A DNA stretch of 15,197 nucleotides from DAHUYF01 sp035553515 (lineage in GTDB: Bacteria > Pseudomonadota > Alphaproteobacteria > ATCC43930 > CGMCC-115725). The position numbers were made by a program, and so were the translations under genes. Under the pieces are notes generated by a model. It was given only the letters and a program-made list of their open reading frames with translations. It was not told the origin of the DNA and ran no database searches. How positions within the stretch are numbered: the stretch's first letter is position 1; each line of letters opens with the position of its first letter. The stretch is from the NCBI GenBank assembly GCA_035553515.1, contig DATNDG010000101.1, positions 1 to 15,197 of the forward strand. Direction: 5' to 3'. Shown here in pieces: positions 1 to 6,909 of this stretch.

Positions 1-1
1 C

Positions 2-40
2 ATCGGCGAGACGCTGGGCGCGGCGGTCGGCGTCGCGTGA
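2..40 (+). CDS. 3' end of an unidentified protein-coding gene (partial)
   Basis: The first 40 bases read as twelve codons and a TGA stop at 38-40, giving the tail IGETLGAAVGVA. All twelve codons in this frame end in G or C, as in the real genes of this window, while the frame starting at base 1 lacks that bias. This supports the end of a + strand gene that begins left of the window. A palindrome at 41-58 directly follows the stop. Twelve residues are too few to name a family. The gene converges on the CoxL-type gene at 145. Confidence 0.55.
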   Translation: MGETLGAAVGVA

Positions 41-58
41 GGCGGTCGCGCGACCGCC
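41..58 (+). terminator. Palindrome after the left-edge gene, possible terminator
   Basis: The 18 bases form a perfect palindrome (GGCGGTCGC followed by its complement), starting on the base after the TGA stop at 38-40. It could fold into a GC-rich stem. No T-run follows, so intrinsic termination is uncertain. Confidence 0.4.
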
Positions 59-98
59 CGCGGGCACACCCGCCTCACCCGGCTTGCTCCGCTCGCCA

Positions 99-125
99 CC
101 CTCTCCACCCCATGGGTGAAGAGGG
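99..125 (-). terminator. Hairpin downstream of the CoxL-type gene
   Basis: CCCTCT (99-104) pairs with AGAGGG (120-125). After one mismatch, CACCC (106-110) pairs with GGGTG (114-118), leaving a CAT loop. It lies 20 nt past the stop of the - strand gene ending at 145, so it may terminate that transcript or, because stems are symmetric, act in both directions. Its CCCTCT/AGAGGG arms resemble the other intergenic repeats of the window. Confidence 0.45.
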
Positions 126-144
126 GTAGCGCAGATCTTTCGCG

Positions 145-2484
145 CTACTTCTGCGTCGCCTTCGCGCCGCGGATCGCCTTCCAGATGCGCTCGGGGGTGG
201 CTGGCATGTCGATGTGGCGGATGCCGTAAGGCGCGAGCGCGTCGATGACGGCGTTCATCACCGAGGGCAGCGAGCCGGCGCAGCCGGCCTCGCCGCAGCC
301 CTTGACGCCGAGCGGGTTGGTCGTCGCCGGCACGGGATGGCTGAGGAAATCGAAGGCCGGCGCGTCGCCGGCGCGCGGCATGGCGTAGTCCATGTAGCTG
401 CCGGTGAGGAGCTGGCCCTCATCGTCGTAGAAGGTGCGCTCCATCAGCGCCTGGCCGATGCCCTGGACGATGCCGCCATGGGCCTGGCCCTCGGCGAGCA
501 GCGGGTTCAGCAGCGTGCCGAAATCATTGACCATGGCGTAGCGCACCACGGCGACCGAGCCGGTGTCGGGATCGATCTCGACTTCGGCAATGTGACAGCC
601 ATTGGGGAAGGATGAGGGCGGGCTGTCGGTCGAGAGCGCAACGTCGAGCGATTGCGGCAGCTCCGGCGGCAGCTTGACGCCGGAGCGCAGCCGCTGCGCC
701 AGCTCGAGGAGGCCGATCGAGCGGTCGGTGCCGGCAATGGTGAAGCGGCCATTGCCGAACTCGATATCCGCCGCGGCGGCTTCGAGGACAAATCCCGCGA
801 TCTCCTTGCCGCGCTCGATCACCTGCCGGCTCGCCTGCACCAGGGCCGAGCCGCTGGCCATGGCGCTGCGCGAGCCGCCGGTGCCGCCGCCGACCACGAG
901 CTGATCGCTGTCGCCCTGCAAAAGGCGCAGGCGCTCGAAGGGAATGCCGAGCCGGTCGACCACCACCTGCGCCAGCGGCGAGGCGTGACCCTGGCCGTAA
1001 TCGAGCGTGCCGGTGATCATGGTAACGCTGCCATCCGCCTCGAAGCGCAAGCCGCCCATCTCCTTGCCGGCGGGCGCCGTCACTTCGAGATAGCAGCCGA
1101 TGCCGCGGCCGCGCAGCCTGCCCCGGGCGCGGCTCTCCTGCTTGCGCTTCTCGAAGCCCTGCCAATCGGCGAGCTTCAGCGCGTCCTCCATCACCGCGGT
1201 GAACTCGCCGCTGTCGTAATTCTGGGATGATGCCGCCTTGAAGGGAATGGCGGCGGCGGGAATGTGGTTGCGCCGGCGCAGCTCGATGCGATCGATGCCG
1301 AGCTCGGAAGCGGCGGTGTCGATGAGCCGCTCCATATAGTAGTTGCCTTCCGGCCGGCCGGCGCCGCGATAGGCGCCGGTCGGCGTGGTGTTGGTCAGCA
1401 CGCCCCTGGTCGAGACCTCGAGCAGCGGCGTCTTGTAGACGCTCACCACATTCTTCACCGCGTTGACGCTGAAGGGCAGCACCGCCACCGAGAAGGCGCC
1501 GGCATTGCCGCAGCCGGTGAGGCGCACGGCGAGGAAATTGTGCTCGGCGTCGAGCGCCAGCTCGCCCAGCATTTCATGGTCGCGGCCGTGATGGTCGCTC
1601 ATGAAGCTCTCCGAGCGCTCGTCGGTCCAGCGCACCGGACGCCCGAGCGCCCGCGCGGCGTGCAGCAGGCAGATATATTCGGGGAAGACCGAGGATTTCA
1701 TGCCGAAGGAGCCGCCGACATTGTCGGTCAGCACATGCACCTTCTCGGGCGCGGTCTTGAGGATGTCCTTGAGCTGGTTGCGCAGGCCGAAGACGCCCTG
1801 GCAGCCGAGCTGAAGGGTGAAGCGCTCGCTCTTGGGATCGTATCCGGCGAGCGCCGAGCGCGGCTCCATCGCGTTGACGACGATGCGGTTGCTGACGAGC
1901 TTCAGCGTCGTTACATGTGCCGCCCTGGCGAAGGCGGCCGCGACCGCCGCCCCGTCGCCATAGTGGAAATCGAGGCAGACATTGCCGGGCGCCTCGGGAT
2001 GAAGCTGCGGCGCGCTTGGCGCCAGCGCCTCGGCCGGTGTGGTGACGGCGGGCAGCGGCTCGATGTCGAGCAACACCGCCTCGGCGGCGTCCTTGGCTTG
2101 TGATGCGGTCTCGGCGACGACATAGGCCACGACCTCGCCGAGGAAGCGCACATGCTCGGCCGGGAGCGCCGGGCGCGGCGGCGCGCGCATCGGCGAACCG
2201 TCCTTCATCGGCACGGTCTGCATCGGCTTGATCGGCCCATATGCCGCGAGATCGGCGGCGGTATAGATCGCGACCACGCCGGGCAGGGCACGCGCCTCGG
2301 CGGCGTCGATGCCACGCAGCGTGCCGTGGGCGATGCGGCTGCGCACCATCACCGCATGGAGCGCACCGGGGCGGGCGATATCGTCGCTGTAGCGGCCGCG
2401 GCCGCGCAGGAGCTTCGGATCCTCCATGCGCGTCACCGGCTGACCGATGCCGAATTTGGTGAGCGCCAGATCGGTGCTGTCCAT
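145..2484 (-). CDS. CoxL-type molybdenum hydroxylase large subunit (xanthine dehydrogenase family, molybdopterin-binding)
   Basis: Predicted 779-residue molybdopterin-binding catalytic subunit of the xanthine oxidase / aerobic CO dehydrogenase family. The start at 2484 fits: the protein begins MDSTDLALTKFGIGQPVTR and then MEDPKLLRGRGRYSDD, the usual N-terminus of CoxL-like proteins, with GGAG about 10 nt upstream. The open frame continues upstream to 2868 but only through repeat-derived sequence. An alpha/beta hammerhead domain spans roughly residues 18-125 and the molybdopterin-binding region fills the rest. Residues 371-377 are AYRGAGR, the form II loop, not the AYXCSFR of true CO dehydrogenases. 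GCGEAG near the C-terminus carries the expected catalytic glutamate, E732. The substrate is unknown; form II enzymes should not be assumed to oxidise CO. No iron-sulfur (CoxS) or FAD (CoxM) subunit gene is visible, and neighbours on both sides are on the other strand, so the gene appears solitary. Confidence 0.9.
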   Translation of the reverse strand: MDSTDLALTKFGIGQPVTRMEDPKLLRGRGRYSDDIARPGALHAVMVRSRIAHGTLRGIDAAEARALPGVVAIYTAADLAAYGPIKPMQTVPMKDGSPMRAPPRPALPAEHVRFLGEVVAYVVAETASQAKDAAEAVLLDIEPLPAVTTPAEALAPSAPQLHPEAPGNVCLDFHYGDGAAVAAAFARAAHVTTLKLVSNRIVVNAMEPRSALAGYDPKSERFTLQLGCQGVFGLRNQLKDILKTAPEKVHVLTDNVGGSFGMKSSVFPEYICLLHAARALGRPVRWTDERSESFMSDHHGRDHEMLGELALDAEHNFLAVRLTGCGNAGAFSVAVLPFSVNAVKNVVSVYKTPLLEVSTRGVLTNTTPTGAYRGAGRPEGNYYMERLIDTAASELGIDRIELRRRNHIPAAAIPFKAASSQNYDSGEFTAVMEDALKLADWQGFEKRKQESRARGRLRGRGIGCYLEVTAPAGKEMGGLRFEADGSVTMITGTLDYGQGHASPLAQVVVDRLGIPFERLRLLQGDSDQLVVGGGTGGSRSAMASGSALVQASRQVIERGKEIAGFVLEAAAADIEFGNGRFTIAGTDRSIGLLELAQRLRSGVKLPPELPQSLDVALSTDSPPSSFPNGCHIAEVEIDPDTGSVAVVRYAMVNDFGTLLNPLLAEGQAHGGIVQGIGQALMERTFYDDEGQLLTGSYMDYAMPRAGDAPAFDFLSHPVPATTNPLGVKGCGEAGCAGSLPSVMNAVIDALAPYGIRHIDMPATPERIWKAIRGAKATQK

Positions 2485-2588
2485 CCCCTCGCTCCACTTT
2501 CCGCTTGGTCCGCGTTGTTGCGGGCAGGGTAGGCGACAGGCCGCCGCCGCGGCAACCCGCCGCGCCTGCATGGCGGGTCTGCGCGGCT

Positions 2589-2700
2589 CCCTCACCCTCC
2601 CCCCCTTCGCGCGGGCCCCCTCCCTCTCCCGCTCTCGCGGGCGAGGGGCCTGGCGCATGTCTTCTCCCTCGCCCGCTTGCGGGAGAGGGCAGGGTGAGGG
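2589..2700. repeat. Nested inverted-repeat element between divergent genes
   Basis: The outer arms CCCTCACCCT (2589-2598) and AGGGTGAGGG (2691-2700) are perfect complements. Inside are two similar hairpins: 2622-2647 (CCCTC, mismatch, CCCGC, loop TCTC, GCGGG, mismatch, GAGGG) and 2666-2689 (CCCTC, mismatch, CCCGC, TT, GCGGG, mismatch, GAGGG). This matches a repeat type common between alphaproteobacterial genes. It occupies much of the 247-nt gap between the CoxL-type gene and the aminotransferase, whose promoters must lie in or beside it. I see no convincing -35/-10 pair. Confidence 0.75.
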
Positions 2701-2731
2701 GTAGACTGCGCGGGGCTTCACGGGAGGCGTC

Positions 2732-3892
2732 ATGGCGCGCGGCGTGCGGGAGATCGTCCGGGCGATGCCGTTCTCGCGCATCGGCGAGGTGGCGATGGCG
2801 GGGCTCGGCGATCCCGAGGTCATCCCGCTGTGGTTCGGCGAGAGCGATCTGCCGACTCCCGGCTTCATCGGCGAGGCCGCCGCCGCGGCGCTCAGGGCCG
2901 GGCATACCTTCTACACCTTCAAGCGCGGCGTGCCGGAGCTCCGCGCGGCGATCGCGCGCTATCTCTCAAGTCTCTACGCGCGCGACGTGGCGGCCGAGCG
3001 GGTCACCGTTACGTCATCGGGCATGAACGCCATCATGCTGACGGCGCAGGCGCTGATCGAGCCAGGCGACAATCTCGTCATCCTGTCGCCGGTCTGGCCC
3101 AACATCGCCGACGCCGTCACCGTGCTCGGCGGCGAGGCGCGCGCGGTGGCGCTCGAGGCCACGGAGGAAGGCAGCTGGCGGCTCGATCCCGAGCGGCTGA
3201 TGGCGGCCTGCGATCAGCGCACGCGGGCGATCTTCGTCAACTCGCCGGGCAATCCCACCGGCTGGGTGATGCGGCGCGAGGCGCAGCGCGCGCTGCTCGA
3301 TTTCGCTCGGCGGCGCGGGCTCTGGCTGATCTCGGACGAGGTCTATCACCGCATCCGGTACGGCAATGCCCCGGCCGCGCCCTCGCTTCTGGAGCTTGCA
3401 GAGCCCGAGGACCGCGTCGTCGTCATCAACAGCTTCTCGAAATCCTGGGCGATGACCGGCTGGCGGCTCGGCTGGCTGGTGGCGCCGCGCGAGATCCAGG
3501 AGATCGCCGACAAGCTCGTCGAGTTCAACACCAGCGGCGCACCCACCTTCCTGCAGCATGCGGCGGTGGCCGCGCTCGATCAGGGCGAGGGCTTCGTCGC
3601 CGCGATGGTCGAGCGCTGCCGCCGCGGCCGGGAGATCGTGATCGAGCGGCTCAAGACCCTGCCGCGAGTGCGCGTCGCGGCACCCGAAGGCGCCTTCTAC
3701 GCCTTCCCGCGCATCGAGGGCATGGCGGACAGCCTCGCCTTCGCCAAGGAGGTGCTGGCGCGGGTCAAGGTCGGCGTCGCGCCGGGCAGCGCCTTCGGCC
3801 TCGGCGTTGAAGGCCATCTCCGCCTCTGCTTCGCCAGCGCGCCCGAGCGGCTCGAGCGCGCGCTGGAGCGGCTGGCGCCGCTGCTGAGATAG
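2732..3892 (+). CDS. Pyridoxal-phosphate-dependent aminotransferase, class I/II (aspartate aminotransferase-like)
   Basis: A 386-residue fold-type I aminotransferase, about the usual family length. The ATG at 2732 follows GGGAGG at a fitting distance. Visible PLP-site motifs in order are NPTG with N174, SDEVYH with D202 (pairs with the pyridine nitrogen) and Y205, and SFSKSWAMTGWRLGW with K237 as the Schiff-base lysine. R364 in HLRLCFA is the expected binder of the substrate alpha-carboxylate. Together these show an intact cytosolic enzyme that should move an amino group between an amino acid and a 2-oxo acid. The donor cannot be told from sequence; aspartate, kynurenine and aromatic aminotransferases share this pattern. 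A hairpin follows the stop, so it is probably transcribed alone. The divergent CoxL-type gene suggests no shared pathway. Confidence 0.92.
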   Translation: MARGVREIVRAMPFSRIGEVAMAGLGDPEVIPLWFGESDLPTPGFIGEAAAAALRAGHTFYTFKRGVPELRAAIARYLSSLYARDVAAERVTVTSSGMNAIMLTAQALIEPGDNLVILSPVWPNIADAVTVLGGEARAVALEATEEGSWRLDPERLMAACDQRTRAIFVNSPGNPTGWVMRREAQRALLDFARRRGLWLISDEVYHRIRYGNAPAAPSLLELAEPEDRVVVINSFSKSWAMTGWRLGWLVAPREIQEIADKLVEFNTSGAPTFLQHAAVAALDQGEGFVAAMVERCRRGREIVIERLKTLPRVRVAAPEGAFYAFPRIEGMADSLAFAKEVLARVKVGVAPGSAFGLGVEGHLRLCFASAPERLERALERLAPLLR

Positions 3893-3899
3893 CTCAAGT

Positions 3900-3927
3900 C
3901 CTTCTCCGCCCCCGAGGGCGGAGAGGG
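3900..3927 (+). terminator. Stem-loop after the aminotransferase gene
   Basis: A 12-bp stem (3900-3911 with 3916-3927, one G-T wobble) encloses the loop CCGA, 7 nt past the aminotransferase stop. A T-rich stretch (TTCTTTACGTTTTTT) comes about 17 nt later, not directly after the stem. It may be a terminator or one more copy of the GC-rich intergenic repeat; both can be true. Confidence 0.6.
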
Positions 3928-3983
3928 AGTGGGCTCAGGCCGCTTCTTTACGTTTTTTAAGCATGCCCTGGGGATAATCGGGC

Positions 3984-5069
3984 ATGCCGGATTCCTCGAA
4001 TAAGCCGAGCCTGCCGGGGGCGGTGCCGCTGCCGCGGCGGCGGCTGCCGCGCAAGCCCGGCGTCAAGCATATCAGCCTGGCGCTCCAGGGCGGCGGCTCG
4101 CATGGCGCCTTCACCTGGGGCGTGATGCACCGGCTGATCAGCGAGCCCCGGCTCTATATCGACGGGCTCAGCGGGACGAGCGCCGGCGCCATGAATGCGG
4201 TGGTCTTCGCCGACGGCTTCATCCGCGGCTCGCGCCAGGGCGCGATCGATGCGCTGGCGCGCTTCTGGGACCGCATTGCCGATCTGAACCGCCTGCCGCG
4301 CAGCTTCGCGCGTGGCATTCCCGGCCTCACCGAAGGCTGGCAGGTGGATCAGGACCCGACTTTCATGCTGGTCGACCTGATGTCGCGCATCTTCGCGCCG
4401 GCGCAGTTGAACCCGCTCAACATGGACCCGCTGCGCCGCGTGCTGGCCGAGCTCGTCGATTTCGCGGGGCTGAGGCGGCGCGCCGACGTCAAGCTCTTCG
4501 TCACCGCCTCCAATGTGCGAACCTGCAAGTCACGGCTCTTCCGCACGGCGGAACTGACGCCGGAGGTGCTGCTCGCCTCGGCCTGTCTGCCGCTGCTCTT
4601 CCAGGCGATCGAGATCGACGGCGAGCACTATTGGGACGGCGGTTATCTCGGCAATCCCGCCATCCATCCGCTGATCAACGAATGCGCCAGCAGCGATGTG
4701 GTAATCGTGCAGATCAACCCGCTCCATCGTCCCGAAGTGCCCCGGACGATGCGCGACATCCTGAACCGCATCAACGAGATGACGTTCAACGCCAGCCTCG
4801 TGCGCGAGATGTTCGGCATCGCCACGGTGTCGAGCCTCATCGAGAGCGGTGCGCTCGAGGACGAGCGCTACACCACCGTGCGCTTCCACCAGATCTCGGC
4901 GGAAGCCCAGCTCGCGGGATATGGCGCGCTCAGCAAGCTCAACGCCGAGCGCCCGTTCCTCCAGCATCTGCACGATCTCGGTTACGAGACCGCCGATCGC
5001 TGGATAGCGGAGACCTTCGACAAGATCGGCTGGGAAAGCTCGATGGACGTGCGGGAGACGTTCGTTTAA
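3984..5069 (+). CDS. Patatin-like phospholipase
   Basis: A 361-residue patatin-domain serine lipase. After a basic, proline-rich N-terminus of about 28 residues, the core begins at HISLALQGGGSHGAF. The glycine-rich oxyanion-hole loop GGGSHG is residues 36-41, the nucleophile elbow GTSAG is 64-68 with S66, and DGG follows with D218, completing the Ser-Asp dyad. All catalytic residues are present, so it should hydrolyse acyl ester bonds of phospholipids or related lipids. No signal peptide or clear membrane helix is visible, so a cytosolic or peripheral membrane location is likely. ATG at 3984 is the best start, though the preceding GGGGATA is a modest ribosome site. It sits 91 nt after the aminotransferase across a hairpin, so it is probably a separate unit. 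Physiological substrate unknown. Confidence 0.92.
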   Translation: MPDSSNKPSLPGAVPLPRRRLPRKPGVKHISLALQGGGSHGAFTWGVMHRLISEPRLYIDGLSGTSAGAMNAVVFADGFIRGSRQGAIDALARFWDRIADLNRLPRSFARGIPGLTEGWQVDQDPTFMLVDLMSRIFAPAQLNPLNMDPLRRVLAELVDFAGLRRRADVKLFVTASNVRTCKSRLFRTAELTPEVLLASACLPLLFQAIEIDGEHYWDGGYLGNPAIHPLINECASSDVVIVQINPLHRPEVPRTMRDILNRINEMTFNASLVREMFGIATVSSLIESGALEDERYTTVRFHQISAEAQLAGYGALSKLNAERPFLQHLHDLGYETADRWIAETFDKIGWESSMDVRETFV

Positions 5070-5070
5070 G

Positions 5071-5086
5071 CGGCTTCGCGGAGCCG
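5071..5086. terminator. Short hairpin between convergent genes
   Basis: CGGCT (5071-5075) pairs with AGCCG (5082-5086) around a 6-nt loop. It fills the 18-nt gap between the patatin stop (5069) and the stop of the converging small gene (5088). A bidirectional terminator is plausible but the stem is short. Confidence 0.35.
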
Positions 5087-5087
5087 T

Positions 5088-5285
5088 CTAGGCCGCTTCG
5101 CGGCTCGGCTCGCCATCCTGATCTTGCACGGCGCGCGCGTGCCGCCCGGCGGCGAAGCGCGGGCGCGCCTGCGCGACGGCGCTCCGCCGCTCGCGGAGAT
5201 CCTCGCGCAGGAGCTGAACGAAGACGATGGCGTCGACCAGAAAGACGACGCCAACCATGAGGGCTCTCCAGCCGAGATCCAGCAC
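5088..5285 (-). CDS. Small predicted membrane protein of unknown function
   Basis: A 65-residue protein from a GTG start at 5285. The start is decided by a strong ribosome site: AAGGAG lies 9 nt upstream. One hydrophobic segment, about residues 8-26 (ALMVGVVFLVDAIVFVQLL), suggests a single membrane helix near the N-terminus, followed by a basic, charged cytoplasmic tail rich in Arg and Glu. It starts 38 nt after the stop of the small gene at 5324-5503 on the same strand, so the two are probably co-transcribed. I do not recognise the family. The region is open in other frames, as expected at this G+C content, but the ribosome site and membrane segment favour this frame. Confidence 0.55.
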   Translation of the reverse strand: MLDLGWRALMVGVVFLVDAIVFVQLLREDLRERRSAVAQARPRFAAGRHARAVQDQDGEPSREAA

Positions 5286-5323
5286 CGGTACCTTCTCCTT
5301 GGGGATTTCTTCGAGCGGCCCGC

Positions 5324-5503
5324 TTAAGCGCAGCAGCCTGCCGCCTGGTCGCGCCGCCTCAGCGTCGGGCGCGCATCGAGCACGCCGTCGAGCAGCGCGC
5401 GCAACTGCGCCTCCTCGACCTGGTCGCTCGCCATCAGCAGACGCATCGCGCCGTCTTCCAGCAACTCATCGAGGCTAGGCTCGCGGCAGGCGTTCTTCTT
5501 CAT
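5324..5503 (-). CDS. Small conserved-looking protein of unknown function
   Basis: A 59-residue protein from ATG at 5503. This start is chosen over an in-frame codon four residues upstream because GGAGAGGG sits just before it. Residues 9-45 (PSLDELLEDGAMRLLMASD, then QVEEAQLRALLDGVLDARP) look like two amphipathic helices and recall short alphaproteobacterial proteins of the pattern 'LDELL..D...RLLMASD.V....LR.LL'; this is recall, not a search. C6 and a Cys-Cys pair at 57-58 near the C-terminus are notable in so short a protein. It is soluble by sequence. It is first of a likely two-gene - strand unit with the small membrane protein downstream. Function unknown. Confidence 0.65.
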   Translation of the reverse strand: MKKNACREPSLDELLEDGAMRLLMASDQVEEAQLRALLDGVLDARPTLRRRDQAAGCCA

Positions 5504-5605
5504 GACCCTCTCCATGCTTGGTCAGATAGGAAGCGATGCGCCGCAACACCAGGGCCCCCCGGTGAATTCCGCCTTCAGGGGTAAGAAATAATCGCCGCAG
5601 GCGAG

Positions 5606-5629
5606 AGCCGCCGGCGGGCGCCGGCGGCT
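5606..5629 (-). terminator. Strong hairpin downstream of the lipoprotein gene
   Basis: AGCCGCCGGC (5606-5615) pairs perfectly with GCCGGCGGCT (5620-5629) around a 4-nt loop, 8 nt beyond the stop of the - strand lipoprotein gene. On the - strand the T-rich sequence (GATTATTTCTTA) comes some 13 nt later and is not adjacent, so it is a good but not classical terminator. Confidence 0.6.
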
Positions 5630-5637
5630 CCGCTCGA

Positions 5638-5871
5638 TCAATGGGCGGTCGGGCTCGGCGCCACGTCAGGCGCCCCCGCTTGCGGGTAGTAACCGCTGTT
5701 CTCCTGCCGCTGCTGGGTAGTGGCGGCGTCGCCCGGCGCGTTGTTGGGTGGCACCACCGTCCCGCCTGCGGTACCGTATTGATAGGCGGGCTCGGTCGGC
5801 TCGCTGCTGCAGGCGGCGGCGCCGAGCGCCAAGAGCAGCAGCAAGGCGGGCGTGGTTAACCTCGAGGTCAT
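5638..5871 (-). CDS. Small lipoprotein
   Basis: A 77-residue protein with a lipoprotein signal peptide: short basic start MTSR, hydrophobic stretch (LTTPALLLLLALG) and a lipobox-like AAAC with C21 as the predicted lipidated cysteine. The -3 position is Ala, not the preferred Leu, so the match is acceptable but not ideal. The mature part (about 57 residues) is rich in Pro, Gly, Ala, Thr, Gln and Asn, with no Cys and no obvious domain, so it is probably disordered and membrane-anchored facing the periplasm. It stands alone, with a strong hairpin downstream. Many alphaproteobacteria carry such short lipoproteins of unknown role; I assign no function. Confidence 0.7.
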   Translation of the reverse strand: MTSRLTTPALLLLLALGAAACSSEPTEPAYQYGTAGGTVVPPNNAPGDAATTQQRQENSGYYPQAGAPDVAPSPTAH

Positions 5872-6186
5872 GATGCGCGTCTCCGGTGCTGATGCGCCGC
5901 TCTTGGGCCGCGCGGCGCGAAACGGCGAAGGCAGCCGATCCTGTGCGTCGTCCGGACTTCCTGGTCCGGCGAAGGCCGTCCCCGTTGTGCACCGGCCGCT
6001 CGGCCGGTTGTTTCCCGATTACCTGGGAAGGTGCAACGGCGCTGCAACAGGGCGAAAAGCTGAAATAGGCCCCACCGATGAGAGCGCCGGTTGAGCGTCT
6101 CGTGGCAAAAAAACGGCGGGGAGCGCCGCCCGGCGGTTGCCGTTAGCGAGTGATCGGGGCATCCGCGAGAGGGAGGATTGGGCGAC
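5872..6186. other. Intergenic region with several hairpins between lipoprotein and hemerythrin genes
   Basis: These 315 bases hold no convincing gene. They separate two divergent genes and must contain both promoters, though I cannot assign -35/-10 boxes. Three stems are visible: CCGGAC/GTCCGG (5952-5957 with 5964-5969), ACCGGCCG/CGGCCGGT (5991-5998 with 6001-6008) and CGGCG/CGCCG (6114-6118 with 6124-6128), the last preceded by a seven-A run at 6107-6113. The hemerythrin ribosome site GGGAGGA (6171-6177) ends the region. Confidence 0.55.
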
Positions 6187-6627
6187 ATGGATCTCTACCA
6201 GCTGCTCAAGCAGGATCACCTCAAGGCCAAGCGCCTCTTCGAGCGGCTTGACCAGGAGGCCGAGACGGCGAAGGCGCGCGAGCGGCTGTTCGCCGAGCTG
6301 AAGCAAGAGCTCGAGCTGCATACCGCGGTCGAGGAGAAATACTTCTATCCCGCGCTCCGCGATCACGACGAGACCTCGGAGCTCGTCGAGGAGGCGCTCG
6401 AGGAGCATGAGGAGGTGAAGACGCTGCTCGCCGAGCTCGACGAGGGCGACAAGGAGGAAGAGGGCTGGGCCGATCAGCTGCTCGAGCTGCAGGAGGATGT
6501 CGAGGAGCATGTCGAGGAGGAGGAGACCGAGCTCTTCCCGAAGGCGCAGAAGCTCATCGACAAGGTTAAGGCGGACGAGATCGCGAAGGCGATCGAGCAG
6601 GAGAAGGCGGCCGCGAAGGCCAAATAG
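6187..6627 (+). CDS. Hemerythrin HHE domain-containing protein
   Basis: A 146-residue, highly acidic helical protein. ATG at 6187 is the start: GGGAGGA lies 9 nt upstream and the protein opens MDLYQLLKQDH. The di-iron ligand pattern of the HHE family is complete: H11 in helix 1, H45 and E49 (ELHTAVEE) in helix 2, H74 in helix 3, H108 and E112 (EEHVEEEETELFP) in helix 4. It should bind a non-haem di-iron centre and could bind O2, NO or sense iron or oxygen; which of these is unknown. The last 25 or so residues are a Lys/Ala-rich tail (KVKADEIAKAIEQEKAAAKAK). No signal peptide is present, so it is cytosolic. It lies upstream of the hybrid kinase but 282 nt and a repeat separate them, so co-transcription is unlikely. 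Confidence 0.92.
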   Translation: MDLYQLLKQDHLKAKRLFERLDQEAETAKARERLFAELKQELELHTAVEEKYFYPALRDHDETSELVEEALEEHEEVKTLLAELDEGDKEEEGWADQLLELQEDVEEHVEEEETELFPKAQKLIDKVKADEIAKAIEQEKAAAKAK

Positions 6628-6635
6628 CAGGCGGC

Positions 6636-6785
6636 GGGATCCCTCCCGTCGAGGGGAAGGCGGCGCGACGCGCCGGGTGGGGGCGGCCGGGCGCGGTCCT
6701 GCGGTGCGGCGACATGATCGACGCAGGCCCGTGCTTGGCTGCCTACGCCCGGCCAGCCCGTCCCCTCTCAAGGGAGGGGGAGCCC
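6636..6785. repeat. Long imperfect inverted repeat downstream of the hemerythrin gene
   Basis: The left end (CGGGATCCCTCCC, then GAGGGGAAGG, 6636-6660) and the right end (CCCGTCCCCTCTCAAGGGAG to 6785) are imperfect complements of each other, and the left end also folds on itself (CCCTC 6641-6645 with GAGGG 6651-6655). About 100 very GC-rich bases lie between. This is a repeat-type element of the same flavour as the one at 2589-2700 and may end hemerythrin transcription. Confidence 0.55.
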
Positions 6786-6862
6786 GGACAACCCTAAGCA
6801 GCCGCCCACAGGCCGGTTTTCCCAGGGAAATCTACGGCAAAGCAGGCCTGAGCCAATAATCC

Positions 6863-6881
6863 GTTAACCAGTGTCAATTAA
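6863..6881 (+). promoter_or_regulatory. TTAACC-type site upstream of the hybrid kinase
   Basis: GTTAACCA (6863-6870) is followed 10 nt after its TTAA by another TTAA (6878-6881), in a locally AT-rich stretch 29-47 nt before the chosen start codon. TTAACC resembles half of the alphaproteobacterial CtrA site (TTAA-N7-TTAA), but the spacing here is 10, not 7, so binding is only a possibility. Confidence 0.3.
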
Positions 6882-6909
6882 TCTCGGCCCGATGTCGGGA
6901 GAAGGGCCG

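Noticed and set aside
145..2484. Naming the large subunit CoxL of a true CO dehydrogenase
   Set aside because: The loop at 371-377 is AYRGAGR (form II), not the AYXCSFR of proven CO dehydrogenases, and partner subunits are not visible.
2485..2868. Upstream extension of the CoxL-type gene
   Set aside because: The extra 128 residues come from the intergenic inverted repeats and overlap the start of the divergent aminotransferase; the family's normal N-terminus begins at 2484.
6871..6909. Earlier start (GTG 6871 or ATG 6892) for the hybrid kinase
   Set aside because: Neither has a ribosome site, and the paralogous kinase aligns with the start at 6910.
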